In this document: piece by piece, positions 51,764-61,234 of the stretch
Layout of the letters: every line of letters starts with the position of its first letter
Numbering within the stretch: the stretch's first letter is position 1
Source: Paenibacillus sp.
GTDB taxonomy: Bacteria; Bacillota; Bacilli; Paenibacillales; Paenibacillaceae
DNA: 64,000 nt
Assembly: GCA_023512345.1 (NCBI GenBank)
Contig: JAILZT010000023.1
Location: 1-64,000 of the forward strand
Direction: 5' to 3'
Position numbers and translations under genes: made by a program
The notes under the pieces: model-generated
What the model saw: the letters and a program-made list of their open reading frames with translations, nothing else
Told to the model about the DNA's origin: nothing
Databases searched by the model: none

Positions 51764-54694
51764 GTGATAAGTAAACGGCGTCAATCGAAAATAGCCAAGA
51801 ATATAATGCTTGCTGCTATGGCATTGGTAATCATGCTTCCAGCAGGCTTAAATGTACAGGTAGATGCAAGTTCGAAGGCGGTGTCAACGGAAGAGAACAC
51901 ATCCAGCGATACGGTGGATACAGCGGCTTATAATGAAAGCAAATATGTATCCTATTTGTCAGAGCATGAGGGAGCACCTAGACCTGATCAAGAAATCGTG
52001 GTGGAAGCGGCTGATTATTCCCTTGTAGAAGGTAGTGGTTTTGAGAAGCTATCCAATTATGAGGGCACGGTAGGTTCTTCTCTGCTAACGGGTGAATCCG
52101 GTAAGGCTGAATGGACCGTTCAAGTGGATGAGGCAGGCTTATACAATGTATCCATGCTGTATTATCCTATCGAGGGGAAAAGCTCGGCCATTGAGCGCAT
52201 TTTCTATATTGACGGTCAACGACCCTTTCGGGAAGCAGCATTCTTGCAGTTTGACCGTATTTGGGATGACCAAGCAGATCAACTGGTTCAAGACAACCAA
52301 GGTAATGATCTGAGACCCCGACAGATCGAGAAGCCGGGTTGGAATGAGAAAACGTTCCAAGATTCCGATGGCTATGAGAATGAGCCCTTTCTTTTTTATT
52401 TCTCCAAAGGGGTACATACCTTAACACTGGAATCTTCAAGAGAACCTGTAGTTATTAAGCAATTGAAGCTGTTTAAGAAACCCACACCACTTCCGTACGA
52501 AGAAGTAAAGAAGCAAATAGAGTCTGAGGGCATTACAGCCTCAAGTGACCAGTTATTGATTATCGAGGGTGAAGCTGCGGCTGCCAAATCATCGCCGACC
52601 TTGTATCCACTTAGCGAGCGTTCGAGTGCAGCAGTTTATCCTTATAGTGCTTCTAAGATCAAAATCAATACGATAGGTGGTCTGAACTGGCGTATACCCG
52701 GTCAGTGGATTGAATGGGAGATTGATGTTCCTGAAACCGGACTCTATAAGATGGCTTTTAAATCGCAGCAAAACTTTGTAAGGGGAATCTACTCCACACG
52801 AAAGCTGACGATTGACGGTGAAGTTCCATTTGAGGAAATGAGTAAGGTTCCTTTCCGCTATAAAAGTTCCTATCGCCTGGAAGTTATGGGCGGGGATGAT
52901 CCCTATTTATACAAGTTGGATAAAGGAAAACATGTTCTTAGGCTAGAGGTTAGCCTTGGAGAGTTCGCTCCTTTGATTCGTGAGGTTGAAGACAGCCTGT
53001 ACAACCTAAATTCAATGTACCGCAAGATTCTAATGATTACAGGCACGAAGCCTGATGAATATCGTGATTACCAGTTGGATAAAAAGGTGCCGGACTTGTT
53101 GAAGGTATTTGGATCCGAGCGGGACCGCTTAACAGGTATTGCTAAGAAATTGGTTCAGTTGTCAGGACAATCGAGTGATCAGGAAGCTCTTCTCAAAACG
53201 ATGGCAGAGCAGTTAGATGATCTGATTGAGGATCCCGACACGATTCCAAGAAGACTTACCGCTTATAAGACGAATACGGGCGGACTTGGAACATGGGTTC
53301 AGAAAGCAAGAGAGCAGCCGCTTGAAATTGATACGATTTATTTAGCCTCTCCTGATCAGAAGTTCCCCAAAAAAGGAATGGGCTTCGGCTCAAAATTTAA
53401 GCATGAAACCTCTACTTTCTTCGCTTCATTCTTTACCGATTACAACCAAATCGGTAATGTGTCAGATGAAAATGATCAAAAATCCGTTACTGTATGGATT
53501 GGCAGCGGCCGAGATCAAGCGAACACGATGAAAGCGATGATCGATGAGACGTTTACTTCGGTTACCGGCATAAATGTGAATTTGAAACTCGTCAATATGG
53601 GAACCTTGCTGCCAGCAACCTTAGCCGGACAAGGGCCGGATGTAGCCATGCAAATCGGCAATGATCTTCCTGTTAACTTCGCTATGCGTAATGCGGCGAC
53701 AGATTTGACACAGTTTAAGGATTTTGAGGAAGTGAACAGCCGTTTCCGTGAGAGCGCGGTTGTACCTTATAGATATGACAGCGGTGTATATGCCTTACCT
53801 GAGACGCAGACCTTTAATATGCTCTTCTACCGTAAGGACATTTTGGAGGAGCTTCACCTGCAAGTGCCGCAGACTTGGGATGATGTATCCACTTTGCTGG
53901 CAGTACTAAGTAAGAACCATATGCAATTTGGTCTGCCGGTTGTTGTTCAATCCGCAATACAAGGGCAAAATATACCGCCTAACTCTATGTATGCAGCGCT
54001 GCTGTTTCAGAATGGCGGAGAATTCTATCGAGATGGAGGTAAGGCCTCGGATCTCGATTCCCGGATTGGGATGGAAACGTTCAAACAATGGACGGAGTTT
54101 TACACGGATTACAAGCTGGAACGTGAGTATGATTTCGCCAATCGTTTCCGTACAGGGGAAATGCCCTTCGGTATAGCGGATTATACGCTTTATAATCAAC
54201 TATCTGTATTTGCTCCGGAAATTAGAGGGATGTGGGGTTTCGTACCGATTCCTGGAACCGTGCAGAAGGATGGCACACTGGATCGTACCGTTTCAAGCGG
54301 GGGAAGTGCTGTCATCATGATGGATAAAGCTAAAGACAAGGATGCGTCTTGGGAATTCATGAAATGGTGGACGAGTGAACAAACGCAAACGGTTTTTGGA
54401 CGTGAAATGGAAGGTTTAATGGGCGCTGCCGCTCGTTATCCAACAGCTAACATCAAAGCATTGGACAGCTTGCCATGGCCGGTTGACGATTATGATAACT
54501 TGAAAACCCAATTCGAGTGGGCCGAGGGTGTTCCTGAGGTTCCAGGCGGGTATTTCACGGGCAGACATTTATTTAACGCGTTCTACAAAACGGTAGTCGG
54601 TCAAGTGGAAGCAAGAGAATCCATTATGGACTACGTCCAATATATTCAGGACGAAATCACCACGAAACGAAAAGAGTTTGGTTTAACGCAGTAA
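51764..54694 (+). CDS. Large exported protein: two beta-sandwich modules fused to an ABC substrate-binding domain
   Basis: 976 residues from GTG 51764, with AAGGAGG 7 nt upstream. N-terminal signal or anchor (hydrophobic 14-32, no lipobox). Module 1, about 77-232: EIVVEAADYSLVEGSGFEKL.., galactose-binding/CBM-like beta-sandwich. Module 2, about 262-405: IIEGEAAAAKSS..WRIPGQWIEWEIDVPETGLYKM, same type. A helical linker of about 150 residues follows. From about 573 to the end it is an SBP_bac-type binding domain (SVTVWIGSGRDQANTMKAMID.., DVAMQIGNDLPVNFAMRNAA). Ordinary binding proteins are about 450 residues. The extra modules may hold a polysaccharide near the transporter (inference). Sixteen bases separate it from permease pair 1. 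Confidence 0.85.
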   Translation: MISKRRQSKIAKNIMLAAMALVIMLPAGLNVQVDASSKAVSTEENTSSDTVDTAAYNESKYVSYLSEHEGAPRPDQEIVVEAADYSLVEGSGFEKLSNYEGTVGSSLLTGESGKAEWTVQVDEAGLYNVSMLYYPIEGKSSAIERIFYIDGQRPFREAAFLQFDRIWDDQADQLVQDNQGNDLRPRQIEKPGWNEKTFQDSDGYENEPFLFYFSKGVHTLTLESSREPVVIKQLKLFKKPTPLPYEEVKKQIESEGITASSDQLLIIEGEAAAAKSSPTLYPLSERSSAAVYPYSASKIKINTIGGLNWRIPGQWIEWEIDVPETGLYKMAFKSQQNFVRGIYSTRKLTIDGEVPFEEMSKVPFRYKSSYRLEVMGGDDPYLYKLDKGKHVLRLEVSLGEFAPLIREVEDSLYNLNSMYRKILMITGTKPDEYRDYQLDKKVPDLLKVFGSERDRLTGIAKKLVQLSGQSSDQEALLKTMAEQLDDLIEDPDTIPRRLTAYKTNTGGLGTWVQKAREQPLEIDTIYLASPDQKFPKKGMGFGSKFKHETSTFFASFFTDYNQIGNVSDENDQKSVTVWIGSGRDQANTMKAMIDETFTSVTGINVNLKLVNMGTLLPATLAGQGPDVAMQIGNDLPVNFAMRNAATDLTQFKDFEEVNSRFRESAVVPYRYDSGVYALPETQTFNMLFYRKDILEELHLQVPQTWDDVSTLLAVLSKNHMQFGLPVVVQSAIQGQNIPPNSMYAALLFQNGGEFYRDGGKASDLDSRIGMETFKQWTEFYTDYKLEREYDFANRFRTGEMPFGIADYTLYNQLSVFAPEIRGMWGFVPIPGTVQKDGTLDRTVSSGGSAVIMMDKAKDKDASWEFMKWWTSEQTQTVFGREMEGLMGAAARYPTANIKALDSLPWPVDDYDNLKTQFEWAEGVPEVPGGYFTGRHLFNAFYKTVVGQVEARESIMDYVQYIQDEITTKRKEFGLTQ

Positions 54695-54709
54695 GGGGGA
54701 GGGTCAAGC

Positions 54710-55615
54710 GTGCAAAATTGGTGGAGCCTGAAGTTGCGGGAAGTGAGAGCCAATAAGCATTCGTATATTTTGATGGCGCCGTACATGGTGTTATTCGCCG
54801 TATTTACGGTATTGCCTGTCTTGGTCTCAGTAGTGCTTAGCTTCTCGTATTTCAATATGTTGGAATTTCCAAAGTTTATAGGTTGGCAGAACTATACTCG
54901 CTTATTTTTAGAAGATGATGTATTTCTAATTGCCCTCAAAAACACGCTATTATTTGCTGTAATTACGGGACCTATTAGTTATATCGCCTGTTTTATATTC
55001 GCTTGGATTATTAATGAGCTGTCTCCGAAGCTTAGAGCAGTAATGACACTCGTTTTTTATGCGCCATCCATTTCAGGGAATGTGTATTTTATCTGGCTGA
55101 TGATATTTTCTGGAGACCGATATGGGATTGCGAATGGGTTATTGCTCAATTTAGGTTTTATCTTGGAGCCGATCCAGTGGCTGAAAACAGAAGGCTACAT
55201 TATGCCAATCATCATACTTGTTCAATTATGGCTCAGCTTGGGAACAGGGTTCCTTACATTTATCGCAGGTTTACAGACCGTCGATGGAACCTTATATGAA
55301 GCGGGAGCCGTGGACGGAGTCAAGAATCGTTGGCAGGAACTGTGGTACATAACCTTGCCTTCCATGCGTCCACAGTTGATGTTCGGAGCGGTTATTCAGA
55401 TTACGACCGCGTTCGCGGTAGCTGATGTTTCTATTGCACTAGCAGGGTTCCCGAGCGTGAACTATGCAGCGGAAACCATAGTAACCCATTTGATTGATTT
55501 CGGTACGACCCGATTTGAGATGGGCTACGCTTCGGCTATTGCTACTGTATTATTCATGATCATGGTTGGATCGAACCTTATTGTTCAAAAACTTCTTCGA
55601 AAGGTGGGTGAATAA
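54710..55615 (+). CDS. CUT1 sugar ABC transporter permease (MalF type), pair 1
   Basis: 301 residues from GTG 54710, preceded by GGGGGAGGG at 6 nt. Six predicted spans, first near residue 20-42. EAA loop EAGAVDGVKNRWQELWYITLPSMRP. Its partner begins 5 bp after its stop codon. Confidence 0.93.
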   Translation: MQNWWSLKLREVRANKHSYILMAPYMVLFAVFTVLPVLVSVVLSFSYFNMLEFPKFIGWQNYTRLFLEDDVFLIALKNTLLFAVITGPISYIACFIFAWIINELSPKLRAVMTLVFYAPSISGNVYFIWLMIFSGDRYGIANGLLLNLGFILEPIQWLKTEGYIMPIIILVQLWLSLGTGFLTFIAGLQTVDGTLYEAGAVDGVKNRWQELWYITLPSMRPQLMFGAVIQITTAFAVADVSIALAGFPSVNYAAETIVTHLIDFGTTRFEMGYASAIATVLFMIMVGSNLIVQKLLRKVGE

Positions 55616-55619
55616 ACGT

Positions 55620-56519
55620 ATGAATACCCCCCTTCAAATAAGTGCAAAGCGATTAAGTCGATCCATCAGAATGCCGAAAAAGCGGGTAAATCGATCGATG
55701 TGGGGCAACTTTTCTTTATTTGCCCTGCTCGTAGTGTTTGGAGCATTTATGATTTTACCTCTCGTCTACGCAGTTAATAATGCGTTCAAGCCGCTGGATG
55801 AAATCTTTATATTCCCACCAACCTTATTTGTCCGCCACCCCACAATGAACAACTTTATTGATTTGTTCAACCTGCTGGGAAATTCATGGGTTCCATTCTC
55901 ACGTTATATTTTCAATACGGTATTTATTACCGGTACGGGTATTGTTGGGCATGTGCTTCTGGCGTCGGCTGCGGCCTATCCACTGGCTAAACATCATTTT
56001 CCTGGCAAAAAGTTTTTGTTCAGCATCGTTGTTTTGTCTCTGATGTTTACTCCAGCAGTAACGGCTATCCCGAACTATATGATCATGTCCTGGCTGGGAT
56101 TGATAGATACGTATTGGGCAGTAATTATACCGGCGTTTGCCTATTCTCTGGGTTTGTACTTAATGAAGCAATTTATGGAGCAGATTCCAGATGTATTGCT
56201 GGAAGCCGCTAAAATAGACGGTGCAAGCGAATATCGCATTTTCTGGTCCATAGTGATGCCTAACGTAAAGCCAGCGTGGCTAACGCTCATCATTTTATTA
56301 TTCCAAATTCTATGGGGCAGTGACGGGAATGGATTCATTTACAGCGAACAGCTTAAATCCCTTCACTTTGCAGCCAACCAAGTTGTTGCCGGGGGGATTG
56401 CCCGCTCTGGGGCAGCGGCGGCAGTAGCACTCATTCTGATGAGTGTGCCGATTACGCTGTTTGTTTTTTCGCAGAGCCGGATTATTGAGACGATGGCTAC
56501 TTCGGGGATGAAGGATTAA
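55620..56519 (+). CDS. CUT1 sugar ABC transporter permease (MalG type), pair 1
   Basis: 299 residues from ATG 55620, with AAAGGTGGG about 11 nt upstream; a longer frame reading back into the preceding gene is not used. A basic N-terminal tail of about 35 residues, then six spans. EAA loop EAAKIDGASEYRIFWSIVMPNVKP. The C-terminus ends RIIETMATSGMKD. Confidence 0.93.
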   Translation: MNTPLQISAKRLSRSIRMPKKRVNRSMWGNFSLFALLVVFGAFMILPLVYAVNNAFKPLDEIFIFPPTLFVRHPTMNNFIDLFNLLGNSWVPFSRYIFNTVFITGTGIVGHVLLASAAAYPLAKHHFPGKKFLFSIVVLSLMFTPAVTAIPNYMIMSWLGLIDTYWAVIIPAFAYSLGLYLMKQFMEQIPDVLLEAAKIDGASEYRIFWSIVMPNVKPAWLTLIILLFQILWGSDGNGFIYSEQLKSLHFAANQVVAGGIARSGAAAAVALILMSVPITLFVFSQSRIIETMATSGMKD

Positions 56520-56536
56520 GGGGGGAAACGCACTTG

Positions 56537-58039
56537 ATGGCAAAAAAATGGCTGCTCGCGGTTACGGCGGCATCCCTACTGTTATTTTATGCGGCTCCAG
56601 CTCCGGCGTATGCTGACTCTACGCCCTATGAGAGCTACAACTATAACTACTGGGAAGAAGCGGTGCCTGCTCCTGCTGCTTATATACCTGACCGCACCCT
56701 GTCCGGAAAGGATCTCGGTGTAGGAGACTTTCTGGATCCTAGCGATATGATCGTTACGGCAAGCGGACTTATTTATGTTGTTGATAGTGGAAATGGACGC
56801 ATTATTTGTCTGAATAAGGATTGGAAGGTCCAGAACGTCATCAGCAGCTTCGACAATAAGGGGAAAGAAGATAAGTTTAAGAATCCTACAGGTTTGTTCG
56901 TCAACGAGGAAGGGAATCTGTATGTTGCCGATTCGGATAATGGACGCATTGTGATACTGTCACCTGATGGCGTACTATTGCGGATGATTGAACAGCCTGA
57001 ATCTGATATTTTACCTGCCAACTTTAAATTTAATCCTGTAAAAGTGACTGTAGATAAAGCCGAACGTGTCTATGTTATAGCTAAAGGGATATTTGAAGGC
57101 ATTATGCAGTTCGATAAGAATGGGCAGTTTATCGGTTATGTAGGAACAAATAAAGTGAAACGTGACTATACCGAATATTTATGGCGGATGTTCTCAACCA
57201 AAGCGCAGAAAGCACAGATGGCGCTGTTCGTACCTACAGAGTTTTCTAATATCGATATTGATTCCAAAGGGTTTCTATACGCGACCAATATCGATCCGGG
57301 CTCGACAGAACCGATAAAGCGGCTGAATCCATCCGGCGAGGATGTACTGAAGCGTTTCGGATACTTCGATATTACGGGAGATATTAGATTCAGAATATCT
57401 GTAGGTCCCTCTAAGTTCATTGATATTAAGGTTCTTAGTAACGGGATGTACAGTGCTCTTGATGCAAATCAGGGCAAAGTGTTCACTTACAACGATGAAG
57501 GTGACCTGCTGTATGAATATGGCGGTAAGGGAAATCAGGTCGGTACCTTTAAAATTCCGGTAGCCGTTGAGTTTTCTGGTGAAAACCAGCTCGTACTTGA
57601 TCGGGGTAAAGGGAACATTGTTGTGTTTAAGCCAACCAAATTTGGAACGAGTGTGAATAAAGCGGTGGGTTATCACTATAATGGCGAAGATACCCTGGCG
57701 GTTCCGGTATGGAAAGAAGTACTTAAGCTGAACGCTAACTACGATATCGCTTATATCGGTATCGGGAAGTCCTTATTAATGGATAAAAATAACAAAGAGG
57801 CGCTCAAATATTTCAAGCTCGGAATGGACCGTGACGGTTATTCTGTCGCCTTCAAACGGTATCGCAGGGAAGTTATGCAGGAGCACTTTGGAACATTTTT
57901 AACAGTACTCATGAGTCTGGTTCTATTATGGCTTGCATTCAAGCTGTTTGGGTTCTGGAGAAGAAAACGTCTGTTAATGTCCAATAGCGCTTCGCAAAAC
58001 CTTAAGGAGGGTAAAGCCCATGAGGCAGGACTTCATTAA
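56537..58039 (+). CDS. Exported NHL-repeat propeller protein with TPR-like segment and C-terminal membrane anchor
   Basis: 500 residues from ATG 56537 (a TTG at 56534 is an alternative; GGGGGG lies upstream). Signal peptide with likely cleavage after AYA near 26. NHL/beta-propeller repeats about 65-390: LDPSDMIVTASGLIYVVDSGNGRI, NPTGLFVNEEGNLYVADSDNGRI, then more diverged blades. A TPR-like helical segment follows near 400-445 (AVPVWKEVLKLNANYDIAYIGIGKSLL.., ALKYFKLGMDRD). One TM helix near 460-478 (FLTVLMSLVLLWLAFKLFGFW) ends in a basic cytoplasmic tail. The propeller would lie outside, anchored next to the transporter. Role unknown: scaffold or ligand sensor. Its end overlaps the YIP1-like gene by 20 bp. 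Confidence 0.85.
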   Translation: MAKKWLLAVTAASLLLFYAAPAPAYADSTPYESYNYNYWEEAVPAPAAYIPDRTLSGKDLGVGDFLDPSDMIVTASGLIYVVDSGNGRIICLNKDWKVQNVISSFDNKGKEDKFKNPTGLFVNEEGNLYVADSDNGRIVILSPDGVLLRMIEQPESDILPANFKFNPVKVTVDKAERVYVIAKGIFEGIMQFDKNGQFIGYVGTNKVKRDYTEYLWRMFSTKAQKAQMALFVPTEFSNIDIDSKGFLYATNIDPGSTEPIKRLNPSGEDVLKRFGYFDITGDIRFRISVGPSKFIDIKVLSNGMYSALDANQGKVFTYNDEGDLLYEYGGKGNQVGTFKIPVAVEFSGENQLVLDRGKGNIVVFKPTKFGTSVNKAVGYHYNGEDTLAVPVWKEVLKLNANYDIAYIGIGKSLLMDKNNKEALKYFKLGMDRDGYSVAFKRYRREVMQEHFGTFLTVLMSLVLLWLAFKLFGFWRRKRLLMSNSASQNLKEGKAHEAGLH

Positions 58040-58640
58040 ATTTCCGCTGCACCTCATTGTGCATCCGTTTGATAGCTTTTGGGATATGAAATATGAAGGA
58101 AAGGGCAAGATGCGGGTAACTTTAACGATTCTACTCCTTGTTGTCATTTCTATGATACTTAAAAACCAATTCGCAGGGTTTCTTGTGAACTATAATGATC
58201 CTCGTTATCTAAACAGTATCACGCAATTGTTTACGATTGTATTTCCCTTCTTCCTATGGTGCTTATCGAACTGGGCGATAACAACGCTCATGGATGGAGA
58301 AGGCAAATTCAAAGAGATTGTAATGGCAACAGCCTATGCGCTTGTTCCAATCGTGATTATTTATGTACCGATGATTATTGCAAGCCGCTTTATGGCAGAA
58401 GAAGAAACGGCTTTTTACTATTTGATGATGTCGATATCATCGATATGGTTCATAGGACTCTTATTCGTAGGCATAATGACAGTACATCAATATACCGTGC
58501 TCAAAACGATCGTAACTATGTTGCTAACAGTGGTAGTTATGGGGATTGTTGTGTTTCTGGGTACGCTCGTATTAAGTATGCTTCAGCAAATGACTGAGTT
58601 CATCGTTAACATTTATCGGGAATTAACTTTCCGTACGTAA
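58020..58640 (+). CDS. YIP1-like multi-span membrane protein
   Basis: 206 residues, about five TM helices (roughly 35-50, 68-88, 100-122, 133-155, 165-190). The pattern HPFDSFWDMKYEGKGKMRVTL near the N-terminus and an internal WAITTLMDGEGKFKEIVMATAYALVP match bacterial Yip1-domain proteins. AAGGAGGG lies 8 nt before the ATG, inside the end of the NHL gene, so translation is coupled and the two proteins probably act together. Biochemical role unknown. Confidence 0.82.
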   Translation: MRQDFIKFPLHLIVHPFDSFWDMKYEGKGKMRVTLTILLLVVISMILKNQFAGFLVNYNDPRYLNSITQLFTIVFPFFLWCLSNWAITTLMDGEGKFKEIVMATAYALVPIVIIYVPMIIASRFMAEEETAFYYLMMSISSIWFIGLLFVGIMTVHQYTVLKTIVTMLLTVVVMGIVVFLGTLVLSMLQQMTEFIVNIYRELTFRT

Positions 58641-58654
58641 AGGAGGCCGCACCT

Positions 58655-61234
58655 GTGAAAAATCGTAAAATGCTGGTAGCGGTGCTGGCCTGTGCCGCAG
58701 CAATCTGTATCCTAATCTTCTCTGTCCTATTCTTCTCATCTCGTGGCGTAAAGGCTGTAGAAGCCTCCACTTATATGGAAGTAACTGCTGAATTGGAAAC
58801 CGGAAGCGAGCTAACTGCCCTTCCTGATTCGTCAACGGGTATACCGGGAATGAAGCTGGTGGCAGACGATACAGAGTTATCCTTATATTACAACGCTGAA
58901 ACGACAGAAGTAGCAGTTAAGGATAAACGGCAAGGTCAAATTTGGTATAGCAATCCTGCCAACCGTAATGAGGATACCCTGGCTTCAGGCTTTGAAAAGG
59001 AACTGTTGTCATCACAGTTAACGGTACTATTCCGTGACTCTGTAGGCACGCTGGACACCTTTACGAATTTTGCGCAGAGTATCAGCAGTAAACAATTTAC
59101 TACCGAAAGCATTAAGAATGGTATTCGTATTGTATATACCATTGGAGATACTTCGATCGGAATTGATGCTCTGCCTAAGTATATTAGTAAAGTCAGAATG
59201 GAAGAAAAGGTACTGTCCAAGCTGGATAAGCCAACGGCAAAATATGTTGGCCTACGCTATTATCCAAAAGATGGCAACCCTGAGGTTCTGGAGCGGATTG
59301 ACGCCCAAGTTTCCAAACAGCTAGTGCTTAACAAGATGACGGCTGCCTTTACTAAGGCTGGATATTCTACAGAGGACTTAGCCTTTGATAATCAAGAGAA
59401 TGGCGTAGGGGGCGGATCCGAATCAACCAAACCAAACTTCGTAATTCCATTGGAATATCGACTGGATAAAGGATCGTTGGTTGTATCTATCCCTGTGAAC
59501 CAAGTCAAGGAAAGCGGAGAGTATCAGATTCGCAGCCTTGAGGTGCTCAATATGTTCGGCGCAGCAGATCAACAAACGGATGGCTATATGCTCGTTCCTG
59601 ACGGTTCTGGAAGCCTAATCCATTTAAATAATGGGAAAGTCAAGGAAGAACAGTATGTTCAGCGTGTGTATGGTACAGACCCGAATGATAACAGCTTTAG
59701 GCGCGGACAAGTGAGTGAGAATGCCAGAATGCCGGTATTCGGTTTAAAGGCTGGAGATGCTGCTTGGTTCGCCGTAATTGAAGAGGGAGATGCCGTAGCC
59801 AGCATATCCGCAGATATTAGTGGAAAGAAAAATTCGTATAACTTCATTCACAGCAGCTACACCTTACGTGGAGAGGATGAGCTTGAGTTGTATACGGGAG
59901 CTACGATCCAAGAAATTCAGCTCCTGAATGATGAGATATACAAAGGTGATATTCAAGTTCGCTACAGCTTTCTGGACAAGGAGAAGGCCAGCTATTCAGG
60001 AATGGCAGAGATGTACCGGAATAAGCTTGTGGCAGAGGAATCTCTGCAGCCTTTGACAGAGGAGAAGGATATCCCTTTCTATCTGGATATGCTCGGAGCT
60101 GTCGATAAACAGAAATCTTTTCTTGGTGTACCTTATCGGTCTGAGATTTCAATGACAACCTTTGAACAAGCTACGGAAATCGCAACCCAATTGAAGCAGG
60201 ATGGCATTGATCGGCTGCTTATGCGGTATTCTGGTTGGTCCGGAAAAGGCGTGAATCACGAAACGCCAAGCAAGCTGAAGACTGAAGGTGTTCTAGGCAG
60301 CAAATCGGAGCTCCTTGAATTATCAAAGGCTTTGGAGCAGGCAGGAGGGACCTTATTCCCGGATATAGCTTTCCAACAGATTTATCATAATGATGGCGGC
60401 TTTTCACCATCTTCAGATGCATCCAGATTCGTAACTAGGGAAGAAGCAGAGCTATATCCATATAATCGGGCACTGAACCGAATGGATATGACTCTCGGCA
60501 GCTACTTTTTATTATCTCCTGCAAAGCTGCCTTATTTTGTGGACACGTTTATGAACAAGTATGAATCCTTCGAAATGAAAGGCGTATCGCTTCGGGATCT
60601 GGGAGATATCCTCAGCTCGGATTTCCGGGTTAGCCGCGTCATTCAACGGCAAACGGCTAAAGAAATCGTGGAAGAGCAACTGGGTAAATTAGATGAGAAA
60701 ATCGATCAGACGTTGATTGCGGGGGGAAATGCTTACGCATGGCCATACTCCGACAATCTCATCAATGTACCGACTTCCTCCAGCAGATTCGTACTGACAG
60801 ATGAAGAGATACCCTTTTACGAAATGGTTGTTCATGGATATATTAATTATTCAGGGACACCTGTGAATTTGAGTGATGAGCAGGACCTCGGTAAGCAAGT
60901 GCTTCGCTCTATCGAGCTTGGCACAGCACCACATTTTTCGTGGTCATATGAGCCATCTTCCAAGCTAAAGTTCACCCATTTTGACAATATGTATTCAACC
61001 TATTACAAAGACTGGTACGATCAGGCCGTTTCGATGTACAAGGAAGTTAATAAAGTCCTCTCCCCCGTACAGAATGCGCAGATCGTCAACCATATACGCC
61101 ATCAGGAAGGTGTTGTGGAGGTGCAGTACAGTAACGGCACATCGATTTATGTGAATTATACAGACAAGGATACTACCGTAAATGGAGTACCTGTCGGAGC
61201 TGGACAATATGGGGTAGGGGGTGAGCGGTCATGA
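58655..61234 (+). CDS. DUF5696-like membrane-anchored protein, possible glycoside hydrolase
   Basis: 859 residues from GTG 58655 with AAAGGAGG upstream. N-terminal TM or signal anchor (8-28). Residues about 65-440 look like a beta-supersandwich (ELSLYYNAETTEVAVKDKRQ.., GYMLVPDGSGSLIHLNNG). Residues about 470-790 resemble a TIM barrel: IPFYLDMLGAVDKQ, DRLLMRYSGWSGKGVNH, LFPDIAFQQI, KGVSLRDLGDIL (Asp648, Asp651), AWPYSDNLINVP and LTDEEIPFYEMVVHG (Glu718/719). The C-terminus is a small beta domain. This supersandwich-plus-barrel order recalls GH36/GH101-type enzymes. The DUF5696 name is from memory; catalysis is unproven. The stop overlaps the next permease start (ATGA). Confidence 0.78.
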   Translation: MKNRKMLVAVLACAAAICILIFSVLFFSSRGVKAVEASTYMEVTAELETGSELTALPDSSTGIPGMKLVADDTELSLYYNAETTEVAVKDKRQGQIWYSNPANRNEDTLASGFEKELLSSQLTVLFRDSVGTLDTFTNFAQSISSKQFTTESIKNGIRIVYTIGDTSIGIDALPKYISKVRMEEKVLSKLDKPTAKYVGLRYYPKDGNPEVLERIDAQVSKQLVLNKMTAAFTKAGYSTEDLAFDNQENGVGGGSESTKPNFVIPLEYRLDKGSLVVSIPVNQVKESGEYQIRSLEVLNMFGAADQQTDGYMLVPDGSGSLIHLNNGKVKEEQYVQRVYGTDPNDNSFRRGQVSENARMPVFGLKAGDAAWFAVIEEGDAVASISADISGKKNSYNFIHSSYTLRGEDELELYTGATIQEIQLLNDEIYKGDIQVRYSFLDKEKASYSGMAEMYRNKLVAEESLQPLTEEKDIPFYLDMLGAVDKQKSFLGVPYRSEISMTTFEQATEIATQLKQDGIDRLLMRYSGWSGKGVNHETPSKLKTEGVLGSKSELLELSKALEQAGGTLFPDIAFQQIYHNDGGFSPSSDASRFVTREEAELYPYNRALNRMDMTLGSYFLLSPAKLPYFVDTFMNKYESFEMKGVSLRDLGDILSSDFRVSRVIQRQTAKEIVEEQLGKLDEKIDQTLIAGGNAYAWPYSDNLINVPTSSSRFVLTDEEIPFYEMVVHGYINYSGTPVNLSDEQDLGKQVLRSIELGTAPHFSWSYEPSSKLKFTHFDNMYSTYYKDWYDQAVSMYKEVNKVLSPVQNAQIVNHIRHQEGVVEVQYSNGTSIYVNYTDKDTTVNGVPVGAGQYGVGGERS

